A stretch of 64,000 bases of DNA from Hymenopellis radicata (Eukaryota > Basidiomycota > Agaricomycetes > Agaricales > Physalacriaceae): assembly GCA_015501595.1 (NCBI GenBank), contig JADNRX010000109.1, positions 62,001 through 126,000 of the forward strand, given 5' to 3'. Made by a program: the position numbers and the translations under genes. The notes under the pieces were generated by a model. It made no database searches. It worked only from the letters and a program-made list of their open reading frames with translations, and was not told the origin of the DNA. Below are positions 32,259 through 44,400 of this stretch, in pieces (position 1 is the first letter of the stretch; the number at the start of each line of letters is the position of its first letter).

Positions 32259-35200
32259 ATGTACCATCAACAGCCACGACCGCGTGTCTCCATTCAGTCC
32301 GGTGCCCGACAGCCTATCAACCCGAGCCCATCGGGATATTCACCCTACAGCTTTGAGCTGACCCCCGCTCCCCAACCGGAAGAGGAGAACTATTATCTTG
32401 CCAATCCATGGGACGGCGTTTCTCTCCCAAATCCCTACGGGGAGCGGCCCAGAGCTCAGTTCGATGGTCAATCCAAGACGATCGCCTAGTCCCAGCAGAG
32501 CCAGTACAGTCGCTGAAACTGGCTATGTACCCCCAATCTCGTTCCCGGAGCCGCAAATATATCGGTCTGCGTCGACTAGGGCACCGAATTCGACGCTGGC
32601 GCCGTTATATCCTCATACAATTACCCACCGACACAGTAGAAGTGACATGGACGCAGATTACCTTCGAATGCAGCGTGCACCGTCCAATTTGTCACTGGCT
32701 TCGTCATACTTCCCCGAGGACAGTGACCACTCCGCTTCCGGGTCCGTTGATGTATGTTGAGCAGCTTCTCTCGACCAATCTCTGATGCCTTATCGTAGTC
32801 TCATGGGGACGTTGACTCTGTGGCAAGAGAATTGTCTGCGCAGTCGCTAGAATCTGAGGAGGGTATACGACAGTTCCAGGCCGGCAAGTTATCAGAAAAC
32901 GAACAAGAATGGCATCGTCTTGTGCCCGCTGAAGCTAGGGACGCGCTGGGAAGCAAGAAGTTCAAAGGCAATCCGTGATGTTCGAGGTCTGCAAATCAGA
33001 ACGTGATTATGTTCGCTGATTTGCAGGCCGTTCAAGATGTGCGTACAACTATTACTATTCATCAACCGTTCTAAAGGTTGGCAACAGGTTTTCATAACCC
33101 CTCTGACAAACGCCTCGCCTCCCATTATTAGCGAGCAACTACTTCCCGGTTTCATATCGGAGGTCTTTGGAAATCTATCCCAGATATTGGTGCACCACCA
33201 ACGCATTCTCGCGGCTCTCTTCGATCGTCAACGAGAGCAGCACCCATTCGTCATCACTATATCCGACATCATCCTCGATGCTACACTCAAGGCCGACTAT
33301 CGTTCTTCCTACGAAACATACATTAAACACTACCCAATTGCAGAGTCACACCACCGCAAGGAGCTGAGGCGGAATGAGAAGTACAGAGCCTTCATCCAGT
33401 CTGTGTCCTCAGACCCTCGAATACGGAAACGGGATCTGATAACGTTTTTATCACGACCAGTGACGAGATTACCCCGACTAAATCTGTTGCTTGAGCAGAT
33501 CCTCAAGCTCACCGATAAAGAGACAGAGCATCCGGACTTGGAAAGCTTGCCTGTGAGCTTAGACATCTTGAAATCTTGCATCAAGAGTACACAACCTGGC
33601 ATCGAAGCCGCCGAAGCAAAGGTCAAGTTTTGGGCGTTATGCGAAGGACTTGTATATCAGAAGGGCGAGATCCTTGTCAGAGCTTTCTCTATCCCCTTCC
33701 CTTTTTTCTCGCTGACTTTTAGCAGGACATGGATCTTTATGACGATAGTAGAACACTCATATATGCCGGCCCCGTCGCTCGAAGAATTCGCTCCTCGTCG
33801 ACTTGGAACGACTTGACGTTGGCCCTCTTAGACAACTTCAGTACGCATCACGTCTAACCATTAACCGACTCAAGTAACGTTACATTAGTACTCATGACTC
33901 GGGAAGAAACCAAAGCTAATGGTGTAGTTAAGAGATACATCATGTCCCGTGTAAGTGTTTATTGGCTTTCAATATTCTCTCTCACCGGCCAAATTCATTA
34001 GCCAATACCGCTTTCCTTCCTCCGTCTCGCTTCCTTCGACGGCCTACCTGAACATCGAAAGGTGTACGATAAGGAAGGCTCAGTACTGGGCCTCCGATAC
34101 CATAATGAACCGGTATACCCGTTTACGATATACCACGCCTCTAGTAAGGCGAGCAAGAGGTACACCCTATTTGTGACCAGTGATGCAGTCCGAAAGAAAT
34201 GGTATAATGCCCTTGTAGACGCCATAGGTGTTCATAAAGCGCGGCAGGACGGCAACATGGTAGGTGTTCCGCTCTAGCTTACAGTCAGAATGACTAACAA
34301 GTTAACAGTTCTTCGACCCACGCACCTTGACGGATGGCTTCTTCAGAACCATTGGGTCGAGGATTAATCAAACTTCAACATCCAAGCTGACCGGAAAAAT
34401 CAGCAGCGCTGTCTCGTTCGGTTAGTACTTATGAGTAATTGTAACCCGTAAGTATTGACCATGGTTTTACCAGTAAGCGGAGGACGACCATACGTCGCAG
34501 TGGGCTGTACTGCTGGTATCTTTGTGTCGCCTCGCGGTCGGGAAGGTGATAAACCTTCATCACTTATTTCACGTCTTATGCTAATCCTTCTGGCAGAATT
34601 TACAAAAGTGTTGAACCACATTAGTCCTCTCGCATTGGCGGCCGTGCAGACCCATCAAGACAAGACTTTCAACAAATTCATTATTCACCACGAGTCGTCC
34701 CTCATTTCATACTCGCTCGATCTCATCGTGCATGTAAGCCAAGGACAGGCGGAGATCAAGCTCCTCAACGCTTCGATGGAGAAAATAGCTGGCCAGAACA
34801 GTAGTGTGATGTTTTTCAAGCATACACACGTTGGTTCGCGGGTTCTGAGTAGGTCACTCGCTGACGAGCAAGACGAGAGATATTGATGAATTTGTTCTTT
34901 AGTCATATACGCGTCCAAGAAACACTTCCAGGTCTCGTTGAACCTGCAAGTGCTCGAAGTCTTGGACATCTCAGAAGCTGTGATGTCTCCCAAGCGAGGA
35001 CTGAAGGCCTTGCAGACACCTTCTTTCCGACCTTTTGGCGATGTGGGTAACCTTCCAAGTTGTATCCCGAATAAATGCTGAGGAACATTTCCAGCCGGGT
35101 TATGTGCCAAAGGACGCGTACGATGTTACCACGCTGGTGAAAACAATCGGTATATGTACCAGCGACGGAATCGTTATCGTCGACCCGACCAAGTGTGTAC

Positions 35201-35809
35201 ATCCTCTTTCCTTCTGCTATATTCGTCTAATTCATTTCACAGCATTGCAAAATCCGCTACCAATGTCGTGCCTGACCTATCAGACTCTTCAGCTAACATG
35301 CCAATGGCAGGTTTGAAGTCCAAAGTAGAAGGCGCGAAGCCGCTAGGTCTCGTTCGAATGGAGGCGGATCAGTTGCTGGCTGTTTATGACAGTACGTTTT
35401 TCTAGCTTTTTTTCGATCACACTGCGCTCAAAGACATGAAGCGATTGGCTTCTACATTAACCGACACGGTATACCAGGAAGAAATTGTGGCTACATAAGT
35501 TGGGAGACGCATGCCACTTCCTTTGCATATCGAGGCAATCATGTTCTGTTGTTCTCTGACGAGTTTGTGGAGATACGACAGATATCAACGGGACGGCTGG
35601 TACAGGTCATTGAAGGACAGGCGATACGACTGCTATATTCAGGCCCTACAGCGAATTCTGATGACCCCATACTTTTTGCTATGAAGGGCAACAAGGACGA
35701 TCAAGCGGGCGTGAGCGATAAACTGTGCGAGCTGGTGGAGACGTCGGAAATCAATACTGCCCATCCGTCTACTCCGGCGTTTGGACTATGGGACGAATGG
35801 GACATGTGA
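32259..35809 (+). CDS. Rho1 guanine nucleotide exchange factor, DH-PH-CNH (ROM2-like)
   Basis: Activator of the Rho1 GTPase in the cell-wall integrity pathway, acting at the plasma membrane. The N-terminal Pro/Ser-rich region starts MYHQQPRPRVSIQSG. The DH domain (about 32975-33700) has MFEVCKSERDYV, VFITPLTNASPPI, LLPGFISEVFGNLSQIL and FLSRPVTRLPRLNLLLEQIL. A PH domain follows (MDLYDDSRTLIYAGPV to SDAVRKKWYNALVDAIG), then a citron-homology CNH domain (GGRPYVAVGCTAGIFVS to the end, TGA 35807-35809). Introns are frequent. Three one-base frame breaks appear in the 5' third: an extra G in GGGG at 32439-32442, a missing base near 32953, and an extra T near 33016 just after ERDYVR. Each correction restores family sequence. 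An essential conserved gene with three indels suggests sequence error, though decay is possible. The product call is firm. Confidence 0.82.
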
Positions 35810-35923
35810 ATGGTGTTGATACTGTATTTATATCTATGCTATTGTATCTTACCAAGTCGTTAATGAAGAGGGAACGATGACGCGTTTATCCGTTGCCTTA
35901 TTCGCACTCTCTCTCCCACCACG

Positions 35924-37209
35924 ATGGCCCCCGTGCGACTGCGCGGACCCAACGGGATATCGACGATCCAAGTCGACTTGACCAGCGAAACGTACACTGT
36001 GCAGGATCTCCAGCAGGAAATCCGGAAAGCCACTGACATTCTCCCGTCCCGCCAAATCCGTACGCCGCCCTTCCGTCCTCGGCCTGCGACGTTTACAAGA
36101 GCAGCGGTCTCTCTCTCTCACTAGTGAAATGCGGATATCCACCGAGGAGCTTGACGCTCATACCGGAACTGCCGATATCGAGCTTGGGGCTGACGCCGGG
36201 AGACCAGATCATTGTGAACGATGACCCGAGTCGTGCGCCCCCACCAGCGCCGGCGCCGGCTGCGATACCCAGACCTGCTGCTGCATCATCCCAGCCAACG
36301 TCTTCGTCTGCCCCAGAGCATGTCCCGACGGACGGCAGCTTCCTCATCCACCGGGTGCGCCACGCCATGAATTTATTCAGACGCGTATCCAATTCAAAAT
36401 AGGTAGTCCCAGACGACAACTCGTGCTTATTCTCATCCGTGGCGCTCATTTTCGAACAAGACATATCCAAGGCTGCCAAGATGCGTCAAAGTGCGCGCGC
36501 GAATTCATTCAAATTCAATACGCTGATCGCTTCGCAGTCGTGGCTGACGGCATCCGCAAGGATCCAGAGACGTACAACGAGGCCATTCTCGGGTGCGCGT
36601 CTCTCTCTTTTCCCTTCAGTCCATCGCACTGATCAGGATGTCGTAGGCGGCCGGTCGAGGACTACATCTCGACCATCCTCAAGCCGTCCACGTGGGGCGG
36701 CGCCATCGAATTGGGCATCCTCGCAGCGTACTATTCTACAGAGATCGCATCGATTGACGTGGAAACGGGACGGATAGACCACTTTGCCCCTGGCGCCGAC
36801 GACGGCGGGATGAGGTGTCTCGTCATCTACTCTGGGATACATTACGACGCCGCTACGCTCTCGCCGATGGCGGACGCGCCTGATGAATGGCATCAGACTG
36901 TCTTCCCCGTCGTATGTCCTTGGTCTGATTCCTGTAAAGTGCTCATAGTGTGTGCTCTTAGAAATCCCGAGGAGACGACGACAGCGTGTTAATCGCTGCT
37001 AAACAGTTGGCGGACAAGTTGAGAGCCAAGAGAGCGTATACCAATACGTCGACGTTTACGCTCAAGTGTGAAGTGAGTGTTCTTGTTGAGCTTGATATTC
37101 TTCGACTAATCGTCGTCTGCGACAGCAATGCGGCAAAGGCTTGACTGGGGAAAAGGAAGCAACACAGCACGCGAAGGAGACTGGACATACTAATTTCGGT
37201 GAATATTAA
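35924..37209 (+). CDS. OTU1: OTU1/YOD1 deubiquitinating cysteine protease
   Basis: Ubiquitin thioesterase that works with the Cdc48/p97 ATPase in ER-associated degradation. The N-terminal ubiquitin-like UBX-type domain reads MAPVRLRGPNGISTIQVDL and SSLGLTPGDQIIVNDD, followed by a Pro/Ala linker. The OTU domain has the catalytic cysteine in VVPDDNSCLFSSVALIFEQ (D-N-S-C), then IVADGIRKDPETYNEAILG, DYISTILKPSTWGGAIEL and GILAAYYSTEIASIDVETG. The catalytic His region is LVIYSGIHYDAAT. The C-terminal C2H2 finger, CEQCGKGLTGEKEATQHAKE, is typical of the yeast protein. Six introns join cleanly; TAA at 37207-37209. No lesion seen. Length about 300 residues matches the family. Confidence 0.9.
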
Positions 37210-37300
37210 GATGGTGGGATATCCTACGGGGTGCGAGCGCAGCAAGCAACCTCATACTCCAGGCTCATTTCTTGTATACATTAATTCTTCAAACGTTGCA

Positions 37301-37917
37301 TTACAGGGCTTGGGTGACAGGATATCTGCATAAGGAATCGGCCATCCGCTCATTCAAACTCGCACCACCAAGGTTCTTCACTCGCTGAAGATCAAATGGT
37401 TCCACAAACATCAGGTCTTTACCCTCGACAATGCGACAAAGGTCAGACCGACACAGAAATCCTTCGAGGTTCCCAATTCTATCTGTGCTCCTTCCTCCAG
37501 CGTTAAGCCTTGAGATTTGTGTATGCTGATTGCCATAGCAAGTCGAAGCGGAACTTGCATTCGTGCCAAACCTGGCTTGCCATTGATGTCGAATGAAGAC
37601 TTTATCGGTCGAATTGGAACGATGGAGGAAAATCTGGACGTGGTTCTGTGCGCCAAAGTTGGTCCAGTGTATGTCTTGACAGAAAGAGGAAGGTCTGTGC
37701 GGTCCGCATCTTGAAGCCTGGGGCCAGACAATATATTCCAACATATCCAATAGCGCCATTCACCAAGCCTTCGTGCACGGGCAGGCTTCAGGAAGTGATC
37801 CTCGTCGAGGTCGTGTTTGCAGCACGTGCAACGGCAGGTAGAACATTTTTGATATTCGGAAGTCGCGAGAACAGGGGATTGACACGGGATGCTAGTCGCG
37901 GGAAGGATAAAGGTCAA
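37301..37917 (-). pseudogene. PIF1-type helicase C-terminal fragment
   Basis: The minus strand contains [20 protein letters not shown], then IELG and [15 protein letters not shown]. This is the hallmark of superfamily-1B PIF1 helicases (IHKSQG with the following V-A-L-S-R-V). The Walker A and B half of the enzyme is absent, and upstream sequence such as [18 protein letters not shown] is in disturbed frames. Such fragments in agaricomycete genomes usually derive from Helitrons or related helicase-bearing elements, which carry a Rep domain as well; no Rep or Helitron termini were identified. It lies only 92 bp past OTU1. The domain identity is clear, the origin is inference. Confidence 0.65.
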
Positions 37918-38328
37918 ACGGCTGCTGTTAGCGACAAGTACGAGGATGAGTGAGAGGCATGAGAAGGTAAGAGAAAGAGGACGAGGCCAATTAACGCGAT
38001 CGGCAGCTGGCGATCGAATGGCAAGCGCGCCAAGGGACAGCAGCTCTCAAATACCAGCCCATCAAGTGACTGCATAGCAGAGTAGGGCAAAAGAAACACA
38101 ACGTTAAGCCCACTGAGGACACTGCGCACATGTTGCATGACTGAATGCGCCGAAAAGGCGACGGAACGATAGATACGCTACAGTGGGCCAAAAATCACCG
38201 TTCAAAAGGGAGCAGCACGAGTATGGGGCATTCAAAGGGCCAGCACCCAGTATAACGAAAATTTGCTGAGAATTGACCATGATACGGGGCATACACCAAA
38301 CCGGTTGCTCGCCAATTCGGGAGGATTA

Positions 38329-39240
38329 TTACAACTGTCCATCGATTTCCATAACGAGTGGACAGTGGTCTGACGCGCCCCAAATCTCACTCCGTATTTC
38401 GCACTGCATCTACGTCAACTGGTGTATTGGGACAACGCTAAATGTACTCACCATTTTGACGCGTTCAACAAGACGCTCACTGAGGACAACTGATCGTCTC
38501 CGATTCAACACTCGGGGCATGCATGGACTGAAAAAAAACTTACAAAAGTCTAATCTCCATCCGATGCCTTTGTATCTGCAATTGAACCGGTACGACCAAT
38601 ACGTGTAATGCTTGTCGTCTGGGTGCAGCTTGCGCCAGACATCGACAAACTTGTGTTCTGCGTCTGCTTCCTCCGGTGGATTCAGTATTTCCTTAAAGGC
38701 CGTCGTCTCAGCCTCCGTGTACCCAGGCGTCTTGTTCCAGTTGGCCTTGGGGTTGGCAAGATCTAAAGCGTCGTTGTTGGATGGTACTTTCAGCGGGACA
38801 CGAGACGCGTACCTATTTCGGTGGGCGCGACGTTGAGATCGCCAGTCCATATGACGGGTTTCTTTTTGTCTAGGTCGCGGATGTACCGGGTAAAGTGGAC
38901 GTTCCATTCTTTTTTAACGTCGAGAGTCTAGTACATAGCGTGAATGAGCCACGCCCAAAGGAAATAGTGGTTGTACCTTCAAGCCGGTGCCAGCATTTGG
39001 TACATAGGTTGCGACGAGATAGCAACTAGGGAATTCGAGGGTGACGATGCGCCCTTTCACTAGAGATGGGTCTGGATGGCCAGGAAGCGTTCTGTCCACG
39101 GAGGTGGGCTCGTGCTTGGATAAGATGGCGGTTCCCGCTGCGTTATTATTTGTTTAGTAGAGCGACGATGGCTACGGGTGGCCTTACAGTACGTTTTTGT
39201 CGCTGATATAGCCCAATAGCAATGTGGGAAGCGGTCCTTA
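38329..39240 (-). CDS. AP endonuclease (ExoIII/APE1 family), 5'-truncated
   Basis: DNA-repair endonuclease family that cuts at abasic sites. Reading the minus strand, exons give [20 protein letters not shown] (spliced), [103 protein letters not shown], then [20 protein letters not shown] and DGQL with TAA at 38329-38331. The catalytic D-L-N and S-D-H motifs are present. The N-terminal third, with the conserved Asn and the metal-binding Glu of the LQET-like motif, could not be found in the 2 kb upstream. The gene may be truncated and inactive, or has a distant first exon. Identity is secure; completeness is doubtful. Confidence 0.72.
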
Positions 39241-41436
39241 CTTTGAACAATGAATAGACAAACATGCATTCACTGCGACAGGTACTTCAATTTACAAAAG
39301 ATAAAATGTGACTGAGTAGAATACGATATGAGAGATGAGAGGAAGGAAGGGTAGAGGGACTAGAGGCGGACTACTCTGAGAGGACCGTTGTCCGCGCAGA
39401 CAGCACATCCTTGACCGGTGATGAAAACTTGAGAAGGGATTGAACATGAATGTGCGGCGGCGAGCGAGGGGATGAGTGTTGTGAAGGAGAGTAAGCAAGG
39501 TAAGGAGAGACGAAGGTCGCGACGTGAACATTCTGAGGAAGAGGAGAGAGGCTATGAATGTCGCCCACATTTTATTGAAGCGGGGGATCGGTAAGGGCGC
39601 AGTCTTGGCAATGGCGGTCTCCTGGAAGTTCCTCGGTGACGACTGGAAGCACATTCAAGAGGCAAGAGAGAGAGAGAGATACTGCGACAAAGAGCTGCAG
39701 GCTCCCGCTGTGACTTCTGCCAGATCACATCAATGAAGCTTGGCCTCAAGAGTTTGAGTCCGCTTAGGGCAGACTATGTCAACCAACGAGCGGACGTGCG
39801 AAACCTTGACTTGCTTCCGCAGCTCAGGCTCTGTCGGATATGTAGACCTCGTTGAATGTCAGATTCGACTCTACTCCTCCATCGACCGTCCCCTGCTAGA
39901 GTTCTTGAGGAGGTTGACGGTGGACATGCATCTGAAGCAAGAAACACTAGCCGCCGTTGTGTATAATGCTCACCTTGATACTTGCGCGTCATGGTGGGAA
40001 GGAAAGGGGCCTCGGCAATTCCCGCTCTCATCTTCTTCCATTCTTACACTCACCTCACCTGGTGCCACTTCAGCGTAACTCCCTCAGAGCCCTTGCTGCT
40101 TCTCATCGATTGTACTTTCATGCAACTCTTCGTCTCGTGGTAATTTGAACGGGACGCAACCTTCGAACTGCTACAAATTACAACTGAGCCTTGTTTTTTT
40201 GAACTTTCACGTCCGAGTCGTTAGTACTTGGGCTCGGGATCATGCCTCCTGAACCGCCTTACCTATGGAAGGGGACCATCATGTCTATCAGGACCAGAGG
40301 TTTTAAGTTCGTCTGTGAGTACTTACTTACTCCGACGTGAACATTTTGACAATCTTGTGGCTCATGCCGCCTGCGGTCTTTCCTAGAGTATAAAATTTGT
40401 TCTCACGCCTTGATCATTAACCGCCACCATCTCTCCGAACTTCGTCGTGCTCGTTGACAGGGCCGAACCGCCAAAACACTGTCGAGGCCTTCTCAAGGCG
40501 GATCTCATACACTAGATGCCGGTCTTTGTAATGGCGCTAGTCTGTATGCCTAACATCCTTGTCGTGCTCGTAACTGACATGTTACATATGTCTGTCTTTT
40601 TCTAGCACAAGCGAGACGGCCGGGCTACGGCGCGCTAACTCCTCGAAGTTTATCAAGGCTTTATTATTCTGTCTGCTTAAGAACTGAATGGTAGCGCACT
40701 GCGACGACTCTTTGGCAGTCGCCCACGAGTGCACTGGTTGTTCAGTCTAGTCCACTGCGAATACTTACGTGTGTCTCTCTATCCCAATCGAGGTAATATT
40801 ACTATTATATCACTACAATTTAATTCTGCAGGTGCTCTGAAGATGAAGCGACCACCAGTGTTTCTACGAAATTAGTGCCCGGCCTTCCCTTTGAGGTTCT
40901 CTGCATTCATTTCGCTTACGAACTCTTCGTCCATTCGCGATGTCGACGGATGCGAGTCGTCATGATGGATGGCAACATCAGTGTCCAGTATAGAGTTCTC
41001 CGTCCTAGTAGGATGAACGCTGGCGAAACGAATGTTCTCGGCGATACTCCTCATGTTGGTAGGCATATGTGACAGTGAGGTGCGCGTCCACGAGTCATTC
41101 GGACTCGCCTCTCCGTTCATGATGCGTCCAATGATCATGGTGGGTGCGGCTGCCTAGTGCGTACATCAGTCTAAAGTCAATGAGACATGATTAGGGAAGT
41201 CTTACCGCCACGGCATTCAACATGCCTTGCGCGGGGGTGACTATTGTCGATCCGCCAATTCTCTTCAACGCTCGCACTCAGTGGCACCGCACGCATCGAA
41301 GGACATGCAAGCTCAAAATCGCTTACATGTTCAGAACGAATCTTCAGAACACCCAGAATCGCATCGGAAAGATAGAAAGCCGTCATCCATTATACAAGAA
41401 CAAAAATAACAAACATATTTATCAGTAGATAGCGCC
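39241..41436. other. Gene-poor stretch of 2.2 kb
   Basis: Several open frames were examined: minus 39371-39568 ending KFSSPVKDVLSARTTVLSE; plus 39524-39736 containing GKGAVLAMAVSWKFLGDDWK; plus 39776-40078. Each is short and none could be spliced to a recognisable protein. Opposite-strand frames overlap between 39500 and 40030, so at most one strand is coding. From 40100 to 41430 only short frames occur. Confidence 0.4.
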
Positions 41437-44400
41437 TCACTTTTCATCGCGTTTGGCCTTGGCTGTCGCCGCTGCCTCCAGTTCACCGAACGTCCCACTT
41501 TTTAAGCACATATTTCTAAACATACTGTCCTCTTTGCGTATCAAGTTGAGCGGCGTGTCAAACTCAGCCACCCGTCCCTTGTCTAACACGATAAGCCTAT
41601 CGTAGTCGATTACTGTTCTCAAACGATGAGCCACTGTGCCATGGAGGTTAGCATCTGAGAATAGATAACGGCGTGCAACATACCAGTCAAAAGCAGACTG
41701 TTCGTCAACTCGTCTCGAATAGCCTTCTGAATCTTCGCATCCGTTGCAAAATCGATACTACTTGTTGCCTCGTCAAGAACAATAATAGAGCTGTGTCGGA
41801 GCAGAGCGCGCGCCATCGCAATCAATTGTCGTTGACCTTGGGAAAAGTTGGTTCCTCCAGGAGACACTTTTGTTTGTAGCGACACAGACGTCTTTGAGTC
41901 CATATCTGTAGCAATAGAATCTACGACTGAGCCCTCCGCTGGCGCCCTCTCTACACCGCGTATAGAAGCCGGGCGCGAAGTGGCGGGCGTGGCGGCTTCA
42001 GAGGGCATTTGACTCGTAGTCACCATCTGCACTCGGTACAGAACTTCCCAGCATTCATTATCGTCATGTTCATCTATAAACAAGACGCCAATTATACCAT
42101 CGCCACCACCGAAAAACTGTAGACACTTACTGAAGGGATCCAAGTTCTCCCGAAGTGTACCAGAGAAAAGTGTAGCGTCTTGCGGAATGAATGTCTGCAG
42201 TAGTATTGATCAGTGATTTTTACGGTGTCAGTTCCAAACCAGGCATACCAATCGTTCGCGGAGATCGTGGACACCAATCTTGGAGATGTCGATGCCATCA
42301 ATGATAATCCTTCCTTCCGTAGGATCTACAAAGCGTAAAATACTCGTCGCCAAAGTACTCTTTCCAGATCCAGTGCGACCCAACAAGCCGATCCTCTCAC
42401 CAGCCCGAAGAGAGAACGAAACACCATGGAGGACGGCGGGCAGCTCGGGGGCATATTTGACAACGAGGTTTTCGACAGTAACCAGGTTATCATTGGTCAT
42501 TCTCGACGGCCAGTACGCAGGTGGACGACTAGATTCAATAACCGCGGGCGGCTCTTGTGGAAGGTCGAGGTATTCCACAATTCGTTCGACAGAGCTTGGG
42601 ACATCATCAGTAGTAGTATTGGTAACCATCGAAGGTGTGAACTGGCGACTCACTTGAGATCAAGCTCCAATTCTGTCCAGTATCTACATGCCCAGTACAC
42701 CGAGGTGGTGAAGCTCAAGGCACTCGTGATACACAAACCGGCAAGACCTGCATTATCAACCAAGACGGTGATCGAGAAAAGACAAGTGATGAGGACACCC
42801 TTTAACGGTGTTAGAGTTCGTCGACTAGAAAGGGGGCCATAAACATCGACTTACAACTGCCCCGAGACAATCAAAGTTCAGCAACAACCATCTGTTCGTC
42901 ATCCAGAAGTTATACCACACCTACCCGGACATTAAGACGAGCTTTCTCGGAGGGCGCATCCGTGCATACCTTTGTCGTCGCATCCACCTTACGGTGCAGG
43001 TTGTCCAAGAACCTCTTCTCCGCCGAAAACGCGCGCACAGTCACGATTCCTTCCAACACTTCACCAAAGTGCGAGAAGATGGGCGAGCGAGAGTTGCTCT
43101 CCATACGGCGGAGGTCACGGCCAGTGTTCAAGTAACCAATCGCGAGCTCCCTGTAAACAAGGCCTAGAAGCGCTGCGGGAATGAGAAAGGCGGGGAACAC
43201 GACACTAGGAATGGTCAGATGTGACCTAACGTTGGAAAGAATTAATGAAAACCTACGCAACAGTTAGGATAGACACGAGAAAGGCAGCCAAGGAGGAGTT
43301 GACAGCTTGCATGGAGCCCGCGAGTCTCGAGTCAATGGATTCGATATCCTGATACAACAAGCATCAGCGCGCGCGACAGGTTTCAAGCAACATTGGCAGC
43401 ACCTTTCCAAATCGATTAAGTATGCGTCCTTGCGGAGTCGTATCGTGGAACCTGAACGTCGCCCGCACAACAGTGCCCAGCAATTGCCTAAAAAGACCAT
43501 CAGCCTCGTGCACTTCCTACAAAGAATCCTCACTTGAACAAAGTTCTAGACGCCCTCAAAGCACCCGTGTACTGCGCAGCCGACGACGCAACACCAACCA
43601 TAGCACTCCCAATTCCTATAGCAGCGTACACGCCAACATAGAACAACGGATGCTCCCGGGCATCAGGAAGGGCACTAGTCGAATACACTGGTCCTGGCGA
43701 ATGGTGGTGCAGCAGTCCCTGTGAAAACGCGCCCGTCATAATCTCTTGATCATGAGATGAAGCGCTTCTGAACATGAAGGAAGCTGTCGCCTTGCCGTAT
43801 GCCTCGCCCCAGAACTACGCCATAAGTTAGCGGTACATCTCATAAGAAGACATCAGAAACCGAACCTTGATCCATAGTTTCTCGACAATACTCAGGCCCT
43901 GGTTGAAGAATACAAGGATTAGAAGGATCGACCAGATGAAATACGACCTGTAAAGCTCGCGTTAGTAGATAAACATGAAGACACAATCCGATCTTACGAG
44001 GCCTGTAGATATTTCCTATAGATGTTCCATTTCACGCTGCCTTTCTCCCGATGTTCATCCTTAACGAGCTTCCTCGGCTTCCTCTCCGTACCATCAGAAG
44101 CTCTGTCCTCACTATCGACTTCATCCGCGACTACTTCCTCTGGCGCATTCATCGTGCCCTCAGCATGCGCCTCGGTCGATTCGTCTCGTGCGATTTCATC
44201 CAGGGTACCTTGCACCTTCAAATCCTTTACATATCCCTGTGTATCGATACGGCCGTCAAGCATCCTGACGAGGTACTGCGCTCCAGGAAGGACAAGCTCC
44301 ACGTGATGCGTAACAAGCACGACGGTCCTGTCCTTCAACAACGGGCCCATGAGCAGTCGCTCGAACAAAAATCTTGAGGTATGGCTGTCCTAAGAAAACA

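Noticed and set aside
36093..36479. 128-codon minus-strand ORF
   Set aside because: Antisense to OTU1 coding sequence, which has intact catalytic motifs and consistent splicing.
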